Positions 40,868 to 50,376 are shown, counted from the first letter of the stretch. The stretch: DNA of 64,000 nucleotides from Streptomyces sp. VRA16 Mangrove soil (GCF_017377775.1 NZ_JAFVLN010000008.1:400887-464886), one strand, 5' to 3'. Notes: generated from the sequence alone by a model not told the origin. Translations and numbers: made by a program.

Positions 40868-42832
40868 ATGACGTCGACGCCGACGGGCGCCCGCGGGGGC
40901 TTCGACCCGTCTCAGACGACCCAGCTGCGGGTGCCGCCGCACCGCACCGGCGGCTTCAAACGCATCAAGAAGACACTGCCCCGGTACGACTACGAGCACT
41001 ACAGCCGGCTCGCAGGGCCCCTCACCCAGCCCGACCCGAACAAGCCGTACACGGTGCAGTACCGCTCGCTGCTCTCGCAGGAGCCGCACCGGATCCGTGC
41101 GGCGCTGATGCTGGGTGCGGCTCCGCTGCTCTCGCTCGTGCTGCTCTTCTGGCTGCTGCAGCCCGAGCACTGGACCGAGCGCGACTACCCGAAGTACGAC
41201 TTCCTGCCGGCGCTCGACATCGTCATGCTCGTCTCGATCGGCCTGATCGAGTTCTTCCGCTGCATGAACGTGCTGTCGAACGCCCACGCCACGCTGGTCG
41301 CCCGCGACCCGATCCCGGTCGTGCCCGAGACCGGCACGAGAGTCGCCTTCCTCACCTCGTTCGTGCCCGGCAAGGAGCCGCTCGACATGGTGACGAAGAC
41401 GCTGGAGGCCGCGGTCAAGCTGCGCCACCGGGGGCTCCTGCACATCTGGCTGCTCGACGAGGGGGACGACCCGGCCGTCAAGGAGGTCTGCGAGCGGCTC
41501 GGCGTGCACCACTTCTCCCGCAAGGGAGTTGCGAAGTGGAACCAGGCCAAGGGCCCGCACCGCGCCAAGACCAAGCACGGCAACTACAACGCGTGGCTGG
41601 ACGCGCACGGCGACGACTACGACTACTTCGCCTCGGTCGACACCGACCACGTGCCGCTGCCCAACTACCTGGAGCGGATGCTCGGCTTCTTCCGCGACCC
41701 GAACGTCGGGTTCGTGATCGGCCCGCAGGTGTACGGCAACTACGACAACTTCGTCACCAAGGCCGCCGAGTCCCAGCAGTTCCTCTTCCACGCGCTCATC
41801 CAGCGTGCGGGCAACCGGTACGGCGCGCCGATGTTCGTCGGCACGTCGAACGCCGTCCGGATCAAGGCGCTCAAGCAGATCGGCGGCCTGTACGACTCCA
41901 TCACGGAGGACATGGCGACCGGCTTCGAGATCCACCGCGCGAAGAACCCGGCGACGGGCAAGAAGTGGCGCTCCGTCTACACGCCGGACGTGCTGGCCGT
42001 CGGCGAGGGCCCGAGCGCCTGGACCGACTTCTTCACGCAGCAGATGCGGTGGTCGCGCGGTACGTACGAGACGATCCTCAAGCAGTACTGGAAGGGCTTC
42101 TTCACGCTCCCGCCGAGCAAGCTCTTCAACTACACGATGATGATCATCTTCTACCCGATGGCCGCCATGAACTGGATTCTGGCCGCGCTGAGCTGTGCGC
42201 TGTTCCTGGGCCTGGGCGCCTCGGGTGTGAACATCGACCCGACGGTCTGGCTGATGCTGTACGGCAACGCGTCGGCGCTGCAGATCGGCCTGTACATCTG
42301 GAACCGCCGGCACAACGTCTCGCCGCACGAGCCGGAGGGCTCCGGCGGTGTGGCCGGCATGGTGATGTCCGCGCTGTCGGCGCCGCTGTACGCGAAGGCG
42401 CTCGTCGACTCGCTGCTGCGCCGCAAGAGCAAGTTCGTCGTGACGCCCAAGGGCGACTCGGCCAGCCCCGACCGATGGTTCGGCACCTTCCGCTACCACT
42501 GGTACTTCATCGTCATCTTCGGCGCCTCGATCACGGCGGGCTTCGTCTTCGGGCACGCGCACCCGGCGATGATCACCTGGGCCACGTTCGCGCTGCTGAT
42601 CACCGCGCTGCCGATGTTCGCCTGGCGCTACATGCTGCGGCAGGACAAGAAGACGCCGAAGCCGCCGGCCGCCGAGCCGCCCGCCGACCAGCCGCGCCCG
42701 GCGCAGCAGCCGCACGGCGTGCCGCAGCAGAAGCCCAGTTGGGCCGCCGCGGTGCGTGGCGAGGGCAACCCCGAGTCCGGCGGGGGCAACGACCAGACCA
42801 TGCAGATCTCCCTGGGGGGACGTAACAAGTGA
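40868..42832 (+). CDS. cslA: Cellulose synthase-like glycosyltransferase CslA
   Basis: A 654-residue processive GT2 membrane glycosyltransferase. Two N-terminal helices precede the catalytic domain with LLDEGDD, SVDTDHV (DxD), ITEDMATG (TED) and QQMRWSRG (Q(Q/R)xRW), then several C-terminal helices and a Pro/Gln-rich cytoplasmic tail. The full set of catalytic motifs is intact. In S. coelicolor and S. lividans CslA makes a beta-glucan at hyphal tips and works with GlxA. The ATG follows a weak site (GGGGGATGACTCAAC). Its last codons overlap the GTG of glxA (GTGA), so the two proteins are co-translated. Confidence 0.95.
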   Translation: MTSTPTGARGGFDPSQTTQLRVPPHRTGGFKRIKKTLPRYDYEHYSRLAGPLTQPDPNKPYTVQYRSLLSQEPHRIRAALMLGAAPLLSLVLLFWLLQPEHWTERDYPKYDFLPALDIVMLVSIGLIEFFRCMNVLSNAHATLVARDPIPVVPETGTRVAFLTSFVPGKEPLDMVTKTLEAAVKLRHRGLLHIWLLDEGDDPAVKEVCERLGVHHFSRKGVAKWNQAKGPHRAKTKHGNYNAWLDAHGDDYDYFASVDTDHVPLPNYLERMLGFFRDPNVGFVIGPQVYGNYDNFVTKAAESQQFLFHALIQRAGNRYGAPMFVGTSNAVRIKALKQIGGLYDSITEDMATGFEIHRAKNPATGKKWRSVYTPDVLAVGEGPSAWTDFFTQQMRWSRGTYETILKQYWKGFFTLPPSKLFNYTMMIIFYPMAAMNWILAALSCALFLGLGASGVNIDPTVWLMLYGNASALQIGLYIWNRRHNVSPHEPEGSGGVAGMVMSALSAPLYAKALVDSLLRRKSKFVVTPKGDSASPDRWFGTFRYHWYFIVIFGASITAGFVFGHAHPAMITWATFALLITALPMFAWRYMLRQDKKTPKPPAAEPPADQPRPAQQPHGVPQQKPSWAAAVRGEGNPESGGGNDQTMQISLGGRNK

Positions 42833-44769
42833 AAGACGGTGCGAGCCGCCGCCGTGCCCGGCGCATAGCCATCGGCACGGTGGTGGTACTGGCGCTCGCC
42901 GGGATGAACGGCCCCTGGCTGTATCGCTTCGGATCGGCCAAGTACCACGAGTACAAAATCAACAGACCCGAGTACAAGGCCGACAACGGGCACTGGGACA
43001 TCATCGATTTCCCCAAGGAGTACCGGCAGAACACGATCCACGCCGCACTGCTGCACACCGGCAAGATCCTGCTGGTGGCCGGGTCGGGCAACAACCAGAA
43101 GAACTTCGACGCGAAGAAGTTCGACACCCGGATCTACGACCCGGTGAAGGGGACCATCAAGAAGATCCCCACGCCGAGCGACCTGTTCTGCACGGGCCAC
43201 ACCCAGCTGGCGAACGGCAATCTGCTGATCGCTGGCGGCACCAAGCGCTACGAGAAGCTGAAGGGTGACGTCACCAAGGCCGGCGGCCTGATGATCGTCC
43301 ACAACGAGGACCCGGACGCCCCGAAGACCATCAAGGCCGGCACGAAGTTCACCGGCAAGGAGAACGGCAAGACGTTCGTCGCCAAGGACAACATCGTCGT
43401 GCCGCGCGCCAAGAAGGTCTTCGACCCGGCGACGGGGAAGTTCCTGCGCAACGACCCGGGGCTCGGCCGGGTCTACGTCGAGGCGCAGCGCTCCGGTACG
43501 AAGTACGAGACCGGCACCCAGGACAACTACCGGGTGCAGGGCCTGTCCGGCGCCGACGCGCGCAATGTGTACGGCATCGCGCAGAAGCTGGCGCTCGACA
43601 AGAAGGACTTCCAGGGGATCAGGGACTCCTACGAGTTCGACCCGGTCGCCGAGAAGTACATCAAGGTCGACCCGATGAACGAGGCGCGCTGGTACCCCAC
43701 GCTGACCACGCTCTCGGACGGCAAGGTGCTCTCCGTCTCCGGCCTCGACGAGATCGGGCAGCTGGTGCCCGGCAAGAACGAGGTGTACGACCCGAAGACG
43801 AAGAAGTGGACGTATCTGACGAAGGACGTCCGCCAGTTCCCGACGTACCCGGCGCTGTTCCAGATGGAGAACGGCAAGATCTTCTACTCGGGCGCGAACG
43901 CCGGGTACGGGCCCGACAACGTCGGCCGCAAGCCTGGCATTTGGGACCTCGACACCAACAAGTTCCAGAAGATTCCCGGGCTTTCGGACTCCAACATGAT
44001 GGAGACGGCCAACACGGTCGAGCTGCCGCCCGCGCAGAACCAGAAGTACATGGTGGTCGGCGGTGGCGGCGTCGGCGAGTCCAAGCTGTCCAGCAACAAG
44101 ACGCGGATCGTCGACCTGAAGGACAAGAACCCGTCCTTCGTGGACGGTCCGACGCTGGAGAAGGGCACCCGCTACCCGCAGGCCTCGATCCTGCCCGACG
44201 ACTCGATCCTGGTCTCGGGCGGCTCCGAGGACTACCGCGGCCGCGGTGACTCCAACATCCTCCAGGCGCGTCTGTACGACACGAAGTCCAACACCTTCAA
44301 GCGGGTCGCCGACCCGGAGGTGGGCCGCAACTACCACTCGGGTTCGCTGCTGCTGCCCGACGGCCGGGTGCTGTTCTTCGGTTCGGACTCGCTCTACGCG
44401 GACAAGGCCAACACCAAGCCGGGCGTGTTCGAGCAGCGCCTGGAGATCTACACGCCGCCGTATCTGTACCGGGACTCGCGCCCGACCCTGGACGGCGGCG
44501 ACAAGACCGTCGCGCGCGGCGCCTCGGCGACGTACAAGACGGACCACGCCTCGTCCATCAAGACGGCGCGGCTGATCAGGCCGAGCGCGTCCACGCACGT
44601 GACGGACGTGGACCAGACGTCGATCGCGCTCGATCTGAAGAAGTCCACGGACTCGGTCACCGTGACGGTGCCGAAGAACAAGGCGCTGGTCGAATCGGGC
44701 TGGTACATGCTGTTCGTGACGGACGATCAGGGCACGCCCAGCCGGGCGAAGTGGGTGCACGTGCCGTAG
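42829..44769 (+). CDS. glxA: Radical copper oxidase GlxA
   Basis: A 646-residue galactose-oxidase-like enzyme. An Arg-rich start and hydrophobic helix (about 12-33) export or anchor it. The kelch-type propeller follows, with Cys121 in DLFCTGHTQL (the cysteine that forms the Tyr-Cys cofactor), NEARWYPTLTTL, and GRNYHSGSLLLPDGR carrying axial Tyr and a His ligand. A C-terminal Ig-like domain ends in AKWVHVP with the last His ligand. It oxidises an alcohol or aldehyde on the CslA glycan, is matured with copper, and is needed for tip glycan deposition in Streptomyces. GTG start overlaps cslA by 4 bases. Confidence 0.95.
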   Translation: MKDGASRRRARRIAIGTVVVLALAGMNGPWLYRFGSAKYHEYKINRPEYKADNGHWDIIDFPKEYRQNTIHAALLHTGKILLVAGSGNNQKNFDAKKFDTRIYDPVKGTIKKIPTPSDLFCTGHTQLANGNLLIAGGTKRYEKLKGDVTKAGGLMIVHNEDPDAPKTIKAGTKFTGKENGKTFVAKDNIVVPRAKKVFDPATGKFLRNDPGLGRVYVEAQRSGTKYETGTQDNYRVQGLSGADARNVYGIAQKLALDKKDFQGIRDSYEFDPVAEKYIKVDPMNEARWYPTLTTLSDGKVLSVSGLDEIGQLVPGKNEVYDPKTKKWTYLTKDVRQFPTYPALFQMENGKIFYSGANAGYGPDNVGRKPGIWDLDTNKFQKIPGLSDSNMMETANTVELPPAQNQKYMVVGGGGVGESKLSSNKTRIVDLKDKNPSFVDGPTLEKGTRYPQASILPDDSILVSGGSEDYRGRGDSNILQARLYDTKSNTFKRVADPEVGRNYHSGSLLLPDGRVLFFGSDSLYADKANTKPGVFEQRLEIYTPPYLYRDSRPTLDGGDKTVARGASATYKTDHASSIKTARLIRPSASTHVTDVDQTSIALDLKKSTDSVTVTVPKNKALVESGWYMLFVTDDQGTPSRAKWVHVP

Positions 44770-44787
44770 GGGCACACCACGTACAAG

Positions 44788-44819
44788 GAGGGGCGCGGGG
44801 AGTTTTCCCCGCGCCCCTC
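44788..44819. terminator. Bidirectional terminator between glxA and GH6 gene
   Basis: A perfect 13-bp stem GAGGGGCGCGGGG/CCCCGCGCCCCTC with a 6-base loop AGTTTT, between convergent genes. Confidence 0.88.
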
Positions 44820-44837
44820 GGTGCGTCAACGGGCCTG

Positions 44838-45848
44838 CTACTTGCTGGCGTTGGCGAGCTTCACCGCGTACGCCCCCCACCAGGCGCCGGCCTTGGGGCC
44901 GCCCTTGCACGTGCCGTCGGACTCGCCGGGGCGCTTGACCCACAGATACGCCTTCACCAGCGGGTCGCCGGTCTTGGTGGTCGGCGCCTCGCCGAGGGCG
45001 CGGCCCGGCGGGTTGCACCAGCGCTCGTCGGGATTGCCGCTCGTGTAGGGGCCGTTGCCGTTGCGGCTGGTGTCGATGACGAACGGCTTGTTGCCGACCT
45101 TCGACGAGAGGTCCTTGCCGTACGCGACGGAGTCCTCGGTGGAGTAGAAGTTCGACACGTTCACCGAGAAGCCGTCGGCCTGGTCGATGCCGGACTGCTG
45201 GAGCGCAGGGGCGATCTGGTCGGGCTTGCCCCAGCCCGGGTTGCCCGCGTCCAGGTAGACCCGGGTGTCCTTCAGCGACTTGAACTTGGCGATGGCGCCG
45301 CGCAGCAGGTCGTAGCGCTCCTCGTGGAACTGCTGCGGCGTGCAGTTGTCCACCATGTGCTGCACCGCGTCGGGCTCAAGGATCACCGTCGCGGGACGGT
45401 CCTGGATCCCCGCGGCGACCTGGTCGATGAACGCCCGGTACGCGTCGCCGTCGGCGGCGCCGCCCTGCGAGTAGTTGCCGCAGTCGCGGTGCGGGATGTT
45501 GTAGATGACGAGCAGCGCGTCCCGGTCCGCCTGCTGGGCGGCCTCCGTGTAACCACGGGCCTGCGACTGTGCGTTCTCCGGCAGGATCCACTCGCCGCTG
45601 GGCTGCTCGGCGATCTTGCGGACCGCCTTCGCCTCGTCGTCCTTGCCCGCCTTTTCGAGCGCGGACACGGCCTCCGCGGCCTTGCTGTCCGGGTTGACCC
45701 AGAACGGGTCGCTGTTCTTCGGCTGCTGCTTCACGGGAGGAGGCGTCTCACTGCCGTTCTTGTCTCCGCCGGAGGAGCACGACGACACCGCCGTCACGAG
45801 CAGCGCCGCCCCCACGGCGACCGCTCCGGTCCTCAGTTTCCGGTACAT
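44838..45848 (-). CDS. GH6-family endoglucanase-like lipoprotein
   Basis: A 336-residue exported glycoside hydrolase family 6 protein. A lipobox TAVSSC near residue 24 predicts a lipoprotein. Catalytic-domain motifs: LLVIYNIPHRDCGNYS, VILEPDAVQ (catalytic acid Asp), VYLDAGNPGW and NGNGPYTSGNPDERWCNPP. GH6 enzymes cleave beta-1,4-glucan. In the S. coelicolor locus the equivalent gene (I recall it as cslZ) accompanies cslA-glxA and is thought to trim or release the tip glycan. It is convergent with glxA and separated by a strong terminator. Confidence 0.9.
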   Translation of the reverse strand: MYRKLRTGAVAVGAALLVTAVSSCSSGGDKNGSETPPPVKQQPKNSDPFWVNPDSKAAEAVSALEKAGKDDEAKAVRKIAEQPSGEWILPENAQSQARGYTEAAQQADRDALLVIYNIPHRDCGNYSQGGAADGDAYRAFIDQVAAGIQDRPATVILEPDAVQHMVDNCTPQQFHEERYDLLRGAIAKFKSLKDTRVYLDAGNPGWGKPDQIAPALQQSGIDQADGFSVNVSNFYSTEDSVAYGKDLSSKVGNKPFVIDTSRNGNGPYTSGNPDERWCNPPGRALGEAPTTKTGDPLVKAYLWVKRPGESDGTCKGGPKAGAWWGAYAVKLANASK

Positions 45849-46012
45849 CCACTCCCCCTTGGGTGCACTGTCTGGCTCTCAATCGTGACATACGTGCCGA
45901 CCGGGTCACGAGGCCGGACGGCGCTTGTCAAAGACCTGTTACAGCACGCGGGAGACGGGTAGGCGCCCCCAGGCGGAGGGGTCTCCTCTGTGGGGCGGAA
46001 GGGGCACAACAC

Positions 46013-46765
46013 ATGGCGCAGGAGTCCCGTGAACTGAGGCTCGCCGCCGTCCTGGTGGAGTTCGCGGACACCCTCATCGGCGACTTCGACCCCGTACGGC
46101 AGCTGGGCCGACTGGCCGACGGCTGCGTGGAGATCCTCGGGGCGCGAAGCGCTGGAGTCACGCTCCTGGAGGGCGACGGCCGGGTGGGACCCGTGATCCA
46201 TGACGCCCAACAGCAGCAGTCCGTACGCGAGTTGATGGAGTGGGAACAGGAGTCGGGCCCCGTACGCGAGAGTCTGGAGTCCGGGATGCCGGTGCGCGCC
46301 GTCGCCGTGACGTCGGGGGAGGCCGCGGTGCGCTGGCCCCAGTTCGCGGCGGCCGCCCGCCGGTTCGGCATCGCCTCGGTCTATGCGGTTCCGCTGCTGC
46401 GGCACGAGACACTGCTCGGCGCCCTCAGCGTCTACGCGTCCGAACCTCCGCCACAGAACGGGGAGTTGGCTATCGCACAGATTCTTGCCGACGCAACGAC
46501 CGTGGGACTGCTCAATCACCGCACTTACTCCCAGTACAGGGAGCTGGCGGGGCAGCTGCAAGGAGCACTTGCCAGCCGTGTGCGGATCGAACAGGCAAAG
46601 GGCATGCTCGCCGAACGCTGGAGGACCACGCCGGACAGGGCGTTCGACACGTTACGGCAGTACGCGCGCAAGAACCGGCTGCCGTTGGATCAGGTCGCCC
46701 GCGCCGTCGTGCTGCGCACGCTGCCCGAAGCGCGATTGCGCCCGGACCGGCCGGATCGCGCCTGA
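46013..46765 (+). CDS. GAF-ANTAR RNA-binding regulator
   Basis: A 250-residue cytoplasmic protein. A GAF sensor (about 20-165) includes CVEILGARSAGVTLLEGDG and YAVPLLRHETLLGALSVYA. A C-terminal ANTAR domain (about 180-235) includes RVRIEQAKGMLAERW and FDTLRQYARKNRLPLDQVA. ANTAR proteins bind paired hairpins in leader RNA and prevent termination. The site GGAAGGGGCACAACAC precedes the ATG. Divergent from the GH6 gene; its targets cannot be read here. Confidence 0.9.
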   Translation: MAQESRELRLAAVLVEFADTLIGDFDPVRQLGRLADGCVEILGARSAGVTLLEGDGRVGPVIHDAQQQQSVRELMEWEQESGPVRESLESGMPVRAVAVTSGEAAVRWPQFAAAARRFGIASVYAVPLLRHETLLGALSVYASEPPPQNGELAIAQILADATTVGLLNHRTYSQYRELAGQLQGALASRVRIEQAKGMLAERWRTTPDRAFDTLRQYARKNRLPLDQVARAVVLRTLPEARLRPDRPDRA

Positions 46766-46905
46766 GAACCGGCCCTGAGCTGCGGTTACCACGCAGCGCC
46801 ACCATCCTCGTACTTGGCGTCAAACGCCCCCTAGGCTGCGTGGCGCTTCCGTTCTAGAGTCGGTTCCGGTGGCCCCAGACCTCGGCCTCTCAGGACCGGG
46901 AAGGT

Positions 46906-46921
46906 TTCCCCTTCGGGGGAA
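46906..46921 (-). terminator. UUCG hairpin downstream of sortase gene
   Basis: TTCCCC-TTCG-GGGGAA forms a 6-bp stem with a stable tetraloop, about 130 bases past the sortase stop. The 285-base spacer 46766-47050 shows no supported gene; a GTG-initiated frame at 46869 is discussed and rejected. Confidence 0.4.
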
Positions 46922-47050
46922 GGTGTCCTTCAAGCCTCCCGCGCCGACGCCGGGTTACTCCCGCAGCCCGCTGCGCGCGCGGTCGAGGACCGGCCCGGCC
47001 GGCGGCTCCGGGGGGAGCGGGCCGCTGGTCGGGCAGGTGCATCCGCCGTC

Positions 47051-47719
47051 TCAGCCCTGCTTCGCCGCAGGCTGCTCGATGCCCGAGAGGTACGCGGAGA
47101 CGACGACGTTCGCCGTGTAGGTGCGGGACGCCTTGTCGAAGGTGCCGCCGCAGGTGATCAGGCGCAGTTCGGCGCGGGACGGGTCGTGCGGGCCATAGGC
47201 CCTGGCGGCGTCGAAGTGCTTGCGCTCGTAGACCCGTACGTCGTCGACGGTGAACTCGGCGACGGAACCGTCGTCGCGCATCACCTTCACCGTGTCGCCC
47301 GGCTTCGACTCGCTGAGGTGGTAGAAGACGGCGGGCCTGGTCTGTGTGTCGACGTGGCCGACGAACAGGGCGGTGCCCCGCTCCCCCGGTTCGGTGCCGG
47401 CCCCGTACCAGCCGACGACGCCGGCCTGGTCGTACGGCGGCGGGTCGACGGCGCCGCCGCCGTCCAGGCCGCGGGCGACGACGGGGGCCTGGATGCGCAG
47501 CGCGGCGACGTCGAGGCGCTGCGGTTTCGCCGCTTTGACGGGCCGGTGGGGCGCGGGCAGGTCGACGCCGAAGGGGCGGCCGACGGCGGCGGCGTCCCCG
47601 GTGGTGGGCCCGGACAGGGAGACGTCGGTGGCGTCGCGGCCCCACAGCCACAGGCCGAGCAGGAGCACGGCCCAGGCGAGGCCCGTGATCAGCCGCCCCG
47701 ACCCCGGGTGCTTGCTCAC
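47051..47719 (-). CDS. Class F sortase
   Basis: A 222-residue membrane-bound transpeptidase. The N-terminal anchor is residues 8-27, then a Pro-rich linker, then the sortase barrel: LFVGHVDTQTR (catalytic His), ELRLITCGGTFD (catalytic Cys in LxTC) and ASRTYTANVVV (Arg). These define class F actinobacterial sortases. It starts with GTG 7 bases after the stop of the adjacent exported protein, so the two form an operon. Its peptide target is unknown; the neighbour lacks an LPxTG motif but carries a sortase-like C-terminal helix and Arg tail. Confidence 0.88.
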   Translation of the reverse strand: MSKHPGSGRLITGLAWAVLLLGLWLWGRDATDVSLSGPTTGDAAAVGRPFGVDLPAPHRPVKAAKPQRLDVAALRIQAPVVARGLDGGGAVDPPPYDQAGVVGWYGAGTEPGERGTALFVGHVDTQTRPAVFYHLSESKPGDTVKVMRDDGSVAEFTVDDVRVYERKHFDAARAYGPHDPSRAELRLITCGGTFDKASRTYTANVVVSAYLSGIEQPAAKQG

Positions 47720-47726
47720 CGGGGTC

Positions 47727-48296
47727 TCACTGGCGGGCGGACCGGCGGCGCCGGACGCTGCGGAACGCCACGGCGACGGCGGCGACCGCGGCGAGCACCA
47801 GGCCGATCACGGCGTGCCGGGTGCCGGGGCCGTCGGCGGCCGCGGCGGCCGGGGCGGTGTGCGCGGCGGCGAGCTGCTCCGCGGCGCCGCCGCCCCCGGC
47901 GTGCACGGGCGCGACCGGTGTCGGCGCGACGGTGTGGCTGCCGCCGAGGACGCGGACGGTGCCGCGGATCGCGGAGACGATGTCGTGGCCCGGGCAGACC
48001 ACGAGGATGTTGTACGTGCCGGGGGCGGCGGACGACTTGACGCGGGCCTCGGCGAAGAGCGTCGGCTGGTCGGCGGAGGGCGCGAGGGCCACGGTCGACA
48101 CGAACGCCTGCGAGGAGGCCTGCCCGGTCTTCCCGTCACAGCCGGAGACCCGCAGGTCCACCTGGGTGCCGGGCGGCACGCCGTACGGGGTGACGGTGAT
48201 GGATCCGCCGCCTTCCGCACGGGCGGTGGTGACCGGCATGACCACCAGGGCGGCGGCCGCACCTGCGGCACTCAGAGCGAGCAGACCAGTACGCAT
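47727..48296 (-). CDS. Exported protein with C-terminal anchor, sortase partner
   Basis: A 189-residue exported protein: signal peptide to about residue 27 (TARA-EGG), a beta-rich domain (about 30-115) with VPPGTQVDLRVSGCDGKTG and TYNILVVCPGHDI (two cysteines, probable disulfide), an Ala/Pro/His-rich stalk, a hydrophobic helix and an RSVRRRRSARQ tail. This mimics a sortase substrate, yet no LPxTG or LAxTG is present before the helix (GPGTRHAVIG). It is immediately upstream of the class F sortase. Either an unusual sorting signal or a plain membrane anchor is possible. Confidence 0.82.
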   Translation of the reverse strand: MRTGLLALSAAGAAAALVVMPVTTARAEGGGSITVTPYGVPPGTQVDLRVSGCDGKTGQASSQAFVSTVALAPSADQPTLFAEARVKSSAAPGTYNILVVCPGHDIVSAIRGTVRVLGGSHTVAPTPVAPVHAGGGGAAEQLAAAHTAPAAAAADGPGTRHAVIGLVLAAVAAVAVAFRSVRRRRSARQ

Positions 48297-48391
48297 CGTG
48301 AACCTCCTGTCACTGGCAGATTCACGCGCCCGGCGGCTTTCCGCATCCGGAGAGCCGCCGGGCGTAGGTCACGCGGGGTGCGGGACCCGGA

Positions 48392-49171
48392 TCAGACCAG
48401 GTCGACGAGGTCGGCGATGGAGTCGACGACGTGCGACGGGGTGAACGGGTACTTCGCGATGTCCGCGTCACTGGTCAGACCGGTGCGCACCAGGAAGGTC
48501 TGCATCCCGGCCTCCAGGCCGGCCAGCACATCGGTGTCCATCCGGTCGCCGATCATGGCGCTGGTCTCGGAGTGCGCCCCGATGGCGTTGAGGCCGGTGC
48601 GCATCATCAGCGGGTTCGGCTTGCCCGCGAAGTACGGCTGCTTGCCGGTGGCCTTGGTGATCAGGGCGGCGACGGCGCCGGTGGCGGGCAGCGGGCCCTC
48701 GGTGGAGGGGCCGGTCTCGTCGGGGTTGGTGCAGATGAACCGGGCGCCGTCGTTGATGAGGCGGACGGCCTTGGTCATGGCCTCGAAGGAGTAGGTGCGG
48801 GTCTCGCCGAGGACGACGTAGTCGGGGTCGTGGTCGGTGAGGACGTAGCCGATGTCGTGCAGGGCGGTGGTGAGTCCTGCCTCGCCGATGACGTAGGCGG
48901 TGCCGCCGGGCCGCTGGGACTCCAGGAACTTGGCGGTGGCCAGGGCGGAGGTCCAGATGTTGTCGACCGGCACCTCCAGGCCCATGCGGGTGAGGCGGGC
49001 CTGGAGGTCGCGGGCGGTGTAGATCGAGTTGTTGGTCAGCACCAGGAAGGGCTTGCCGGAGTCGCGGAGCTTCTTGATGAAGGAGTCGGCGCCGGGGATC
49101 GGCACCCCTTCGTGGATGAGCACCCCGTCCATGTCGGTGAGCCACGATTCGATGGGCTTGCGCTCTGCCAT
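48392..49171 (-). CDS. HAD-IIA (NagD-type) phosphatase
   Basis: A 259-residue HAD hydrolase of subfamily IIA. Motif I is LTDMDGVLI (both Asp present), motif II FLVLTNNS, motif III Lys in FAGKPNPLMM, motif IV MIGDRMDTDVLAG. The C2 cap between motifs II and III is full length. NagD/PNPase-type enzymes dephosphorylate nucleotides or sugar phosphates in the cytoplasm. The ATG at 49171 has an excellent GCAGGAGTGCACCCC site. It lies downstream of a putative phosphonate importer, but separated by 99 bases, so a link is speculative. Confidence 0.9.
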   Translation of the reverse strand: MAERKPIESWLTDMDGVLIHEGVPIPGADSFIKKLRDSGKPFLVLTNNSIYTARDLQARLTRMGLEVPVDNIWTSALATAKFLESQRPGGTAYVIGEAGLTTALHDIGYVLTDHDPDYVVLGETRTYSFEAMTKAVRLINDGARFICTNPDETGPSTEGPLPATGAVAALITKATGKQPYFAGKPNPLMMRTGLNAIGAHSETSAMIGDRMDTDVLAGLEAGMQTFLVRTGLTSDADIAKYPFTPSHVVDSIADLVDLV

Positions 49172-49270
49172 GGGGTGCACTCCTGCGGTCCGCGGTGGAT
49201 CTGTGCTGAAAGGGGCGCCGGACGACACTGTGCCGACGGCTCTCAGCCTAAGCCGATGATCGGCGCCGGG

Positions 49271-50332
49271 TCAGCTGCCGGTCGCGGACTTCCAGTCCTC
49301 CACATAGCTCTGGAGATTCTTGTCGATGTCGTTCCAGTCCGGCTCGAAGATCTCGACGCCGTCCATGATCCGGGCCAGGGCGATGGCGTTCTCGTCGGTG
49401 GCCTTGACGTCCTTGCGGGCCGAGAAGCCGCCGCCGACGGAGCTGACCTCCTGCTGCGCCTTCACGGAGAGCAGGTAGTCGAGGAGCTTCTTGCCGTTGG
49501 CGGTGTGCGGGGCGTTCTTGACGAGCCCGGCCGCGTACGGGAGCGCGAAGGAGGTGGGCTTGCCGCCGGTCGCCTTCGGGAACCAGATGCCGAGGTGGGG
49601 CATGGTCTTGGACTGGGCGTAGTTCATCTGCACATCGCCGTTGGCGACGAGGAGTTCGCCCTTGTCGACCTTGGGGGCGAGCTTGCCGGTGGAGGCGGAC
49701 GGGCCGACGTTGTTGGCCTGGAGCTTCTTGAGGTAGTCCATGGCGGCCTGCTTGCCGCCGAAGTCGTGCATGGCCTTGACGACGACGGCGGTGCCGTCAC
49801 CCGCGACGCCCGGGGTGGAGTACTGCAGCTTGTTCTTGTACGCGCCGTCGAGCAGTTCCTCCCAGGTGGCGGGCGGCGTCTTCAGCTCCTTCTTGTTGTA
49901 GACGAAGCCGAAGTAGTTGTTGACGACGGAGGTCCAGGTGCCGTCGGCGGCCTTGTCGGCGCCGTCGACCTGGTCGGCGCCCTCGGGCGTGTACGTCGCC
50001 AGCAGGCCCTTGCCGTCGGCCTGTTGGATGAACGGCGGCAGCGTCACGAGCACATCGGCCTGTGTGTTGGACTTCTCGCGGACGGCGCGCTGCACCATCT
50101 CGCCGGAGCCGCCCTCCACGTACTTGACTTTGATGCCGGTCTTCTTGGTGAAGTCCTTGAAGACCTGGTCGTACCAGCCGTCGCCGTTCTCGCCCTTGAG
50201 GCCGTCGGCGCTGTAGACGGTGACGACCTTCGCGTCGGAGGCGGCGGAGCTGCCGCCGCAGGCGGTCAGTCCGGCGGCGAGGGTGAGGCAGCCGGCGGTG
50301 GCGGCGGCCGCGGTGAGGATGTTTCTGCGCAT
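49271..50332 (-). CDS. Putative 2-aminoethylphosphonate ABC importer, binding lipoprotein
   Basis: A 353-residue family 1 binding protein. Lipobox LTAC near residue 25, then VVTVYSADGLKGENGDGWYD, a start typical of the Fe/thiamine/2-aminoethylphosphonate group. VNNYFGFVYNKKELKTPPATWEELLD and GGGFSARKDVKA match streptomycete proteins annotated as 2-aminoethylphosphonate receptors. The last gene of a four-gene minus-strand operon with two permeases and an ATPase. Ligand assignment rests on recalled annotation; no phosphonate-degrading enzyme is in the window. Confidence 0.85.
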   Translation of the reverse strand: MRRNILTAAAATAGCLTLAAGLTACGGSSAASDAKVVTVYSADGLKGENGDGWYDQVFKDFTKKTGIKVKYVEGGSGEMVQRAVREKSNTQADVLVTLPPFIQQADGKGLLATYTPEGADQVDGADKAADGTWTSVVNNYFGFVYNKKELKTPPATWEELLDGAYKNKLQYSTPGVAGDGTAVVVKAMHDFGGKQAAMDYLKKLQANNVGPSASTGKLAPKVDKGELLVANGDVQMNYAQSKTMPHLGIWFPKATGGKPTSFALPYAAGLVKNAPHTANGKKLLDYLLSVKAQQEVSSVGGGFSARKDVKATDENAIALARIMDGVEIFEPDWNDIDKNLQSYVEDWKSATGS

Positions 50333-50376
50333 GGCGAAGTGCACTCCCGTAGCAAGGACAGCAGGTGGAGGGGTGG

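Noticed and set aside
40858..42825. Alternative 655-codon frame overlapping cslA
   Set aside because: Arg/Ala-rich out-of-frame shadow; cslA motifs are all in the other frame.
46869..47120. 83-codon GTG-initiated frame after the ANTAR gene
   Set aside because: Pro/Gly/Ser-rich with no ribosome binding site, and it runs into the convergent sortase gene; not supported.
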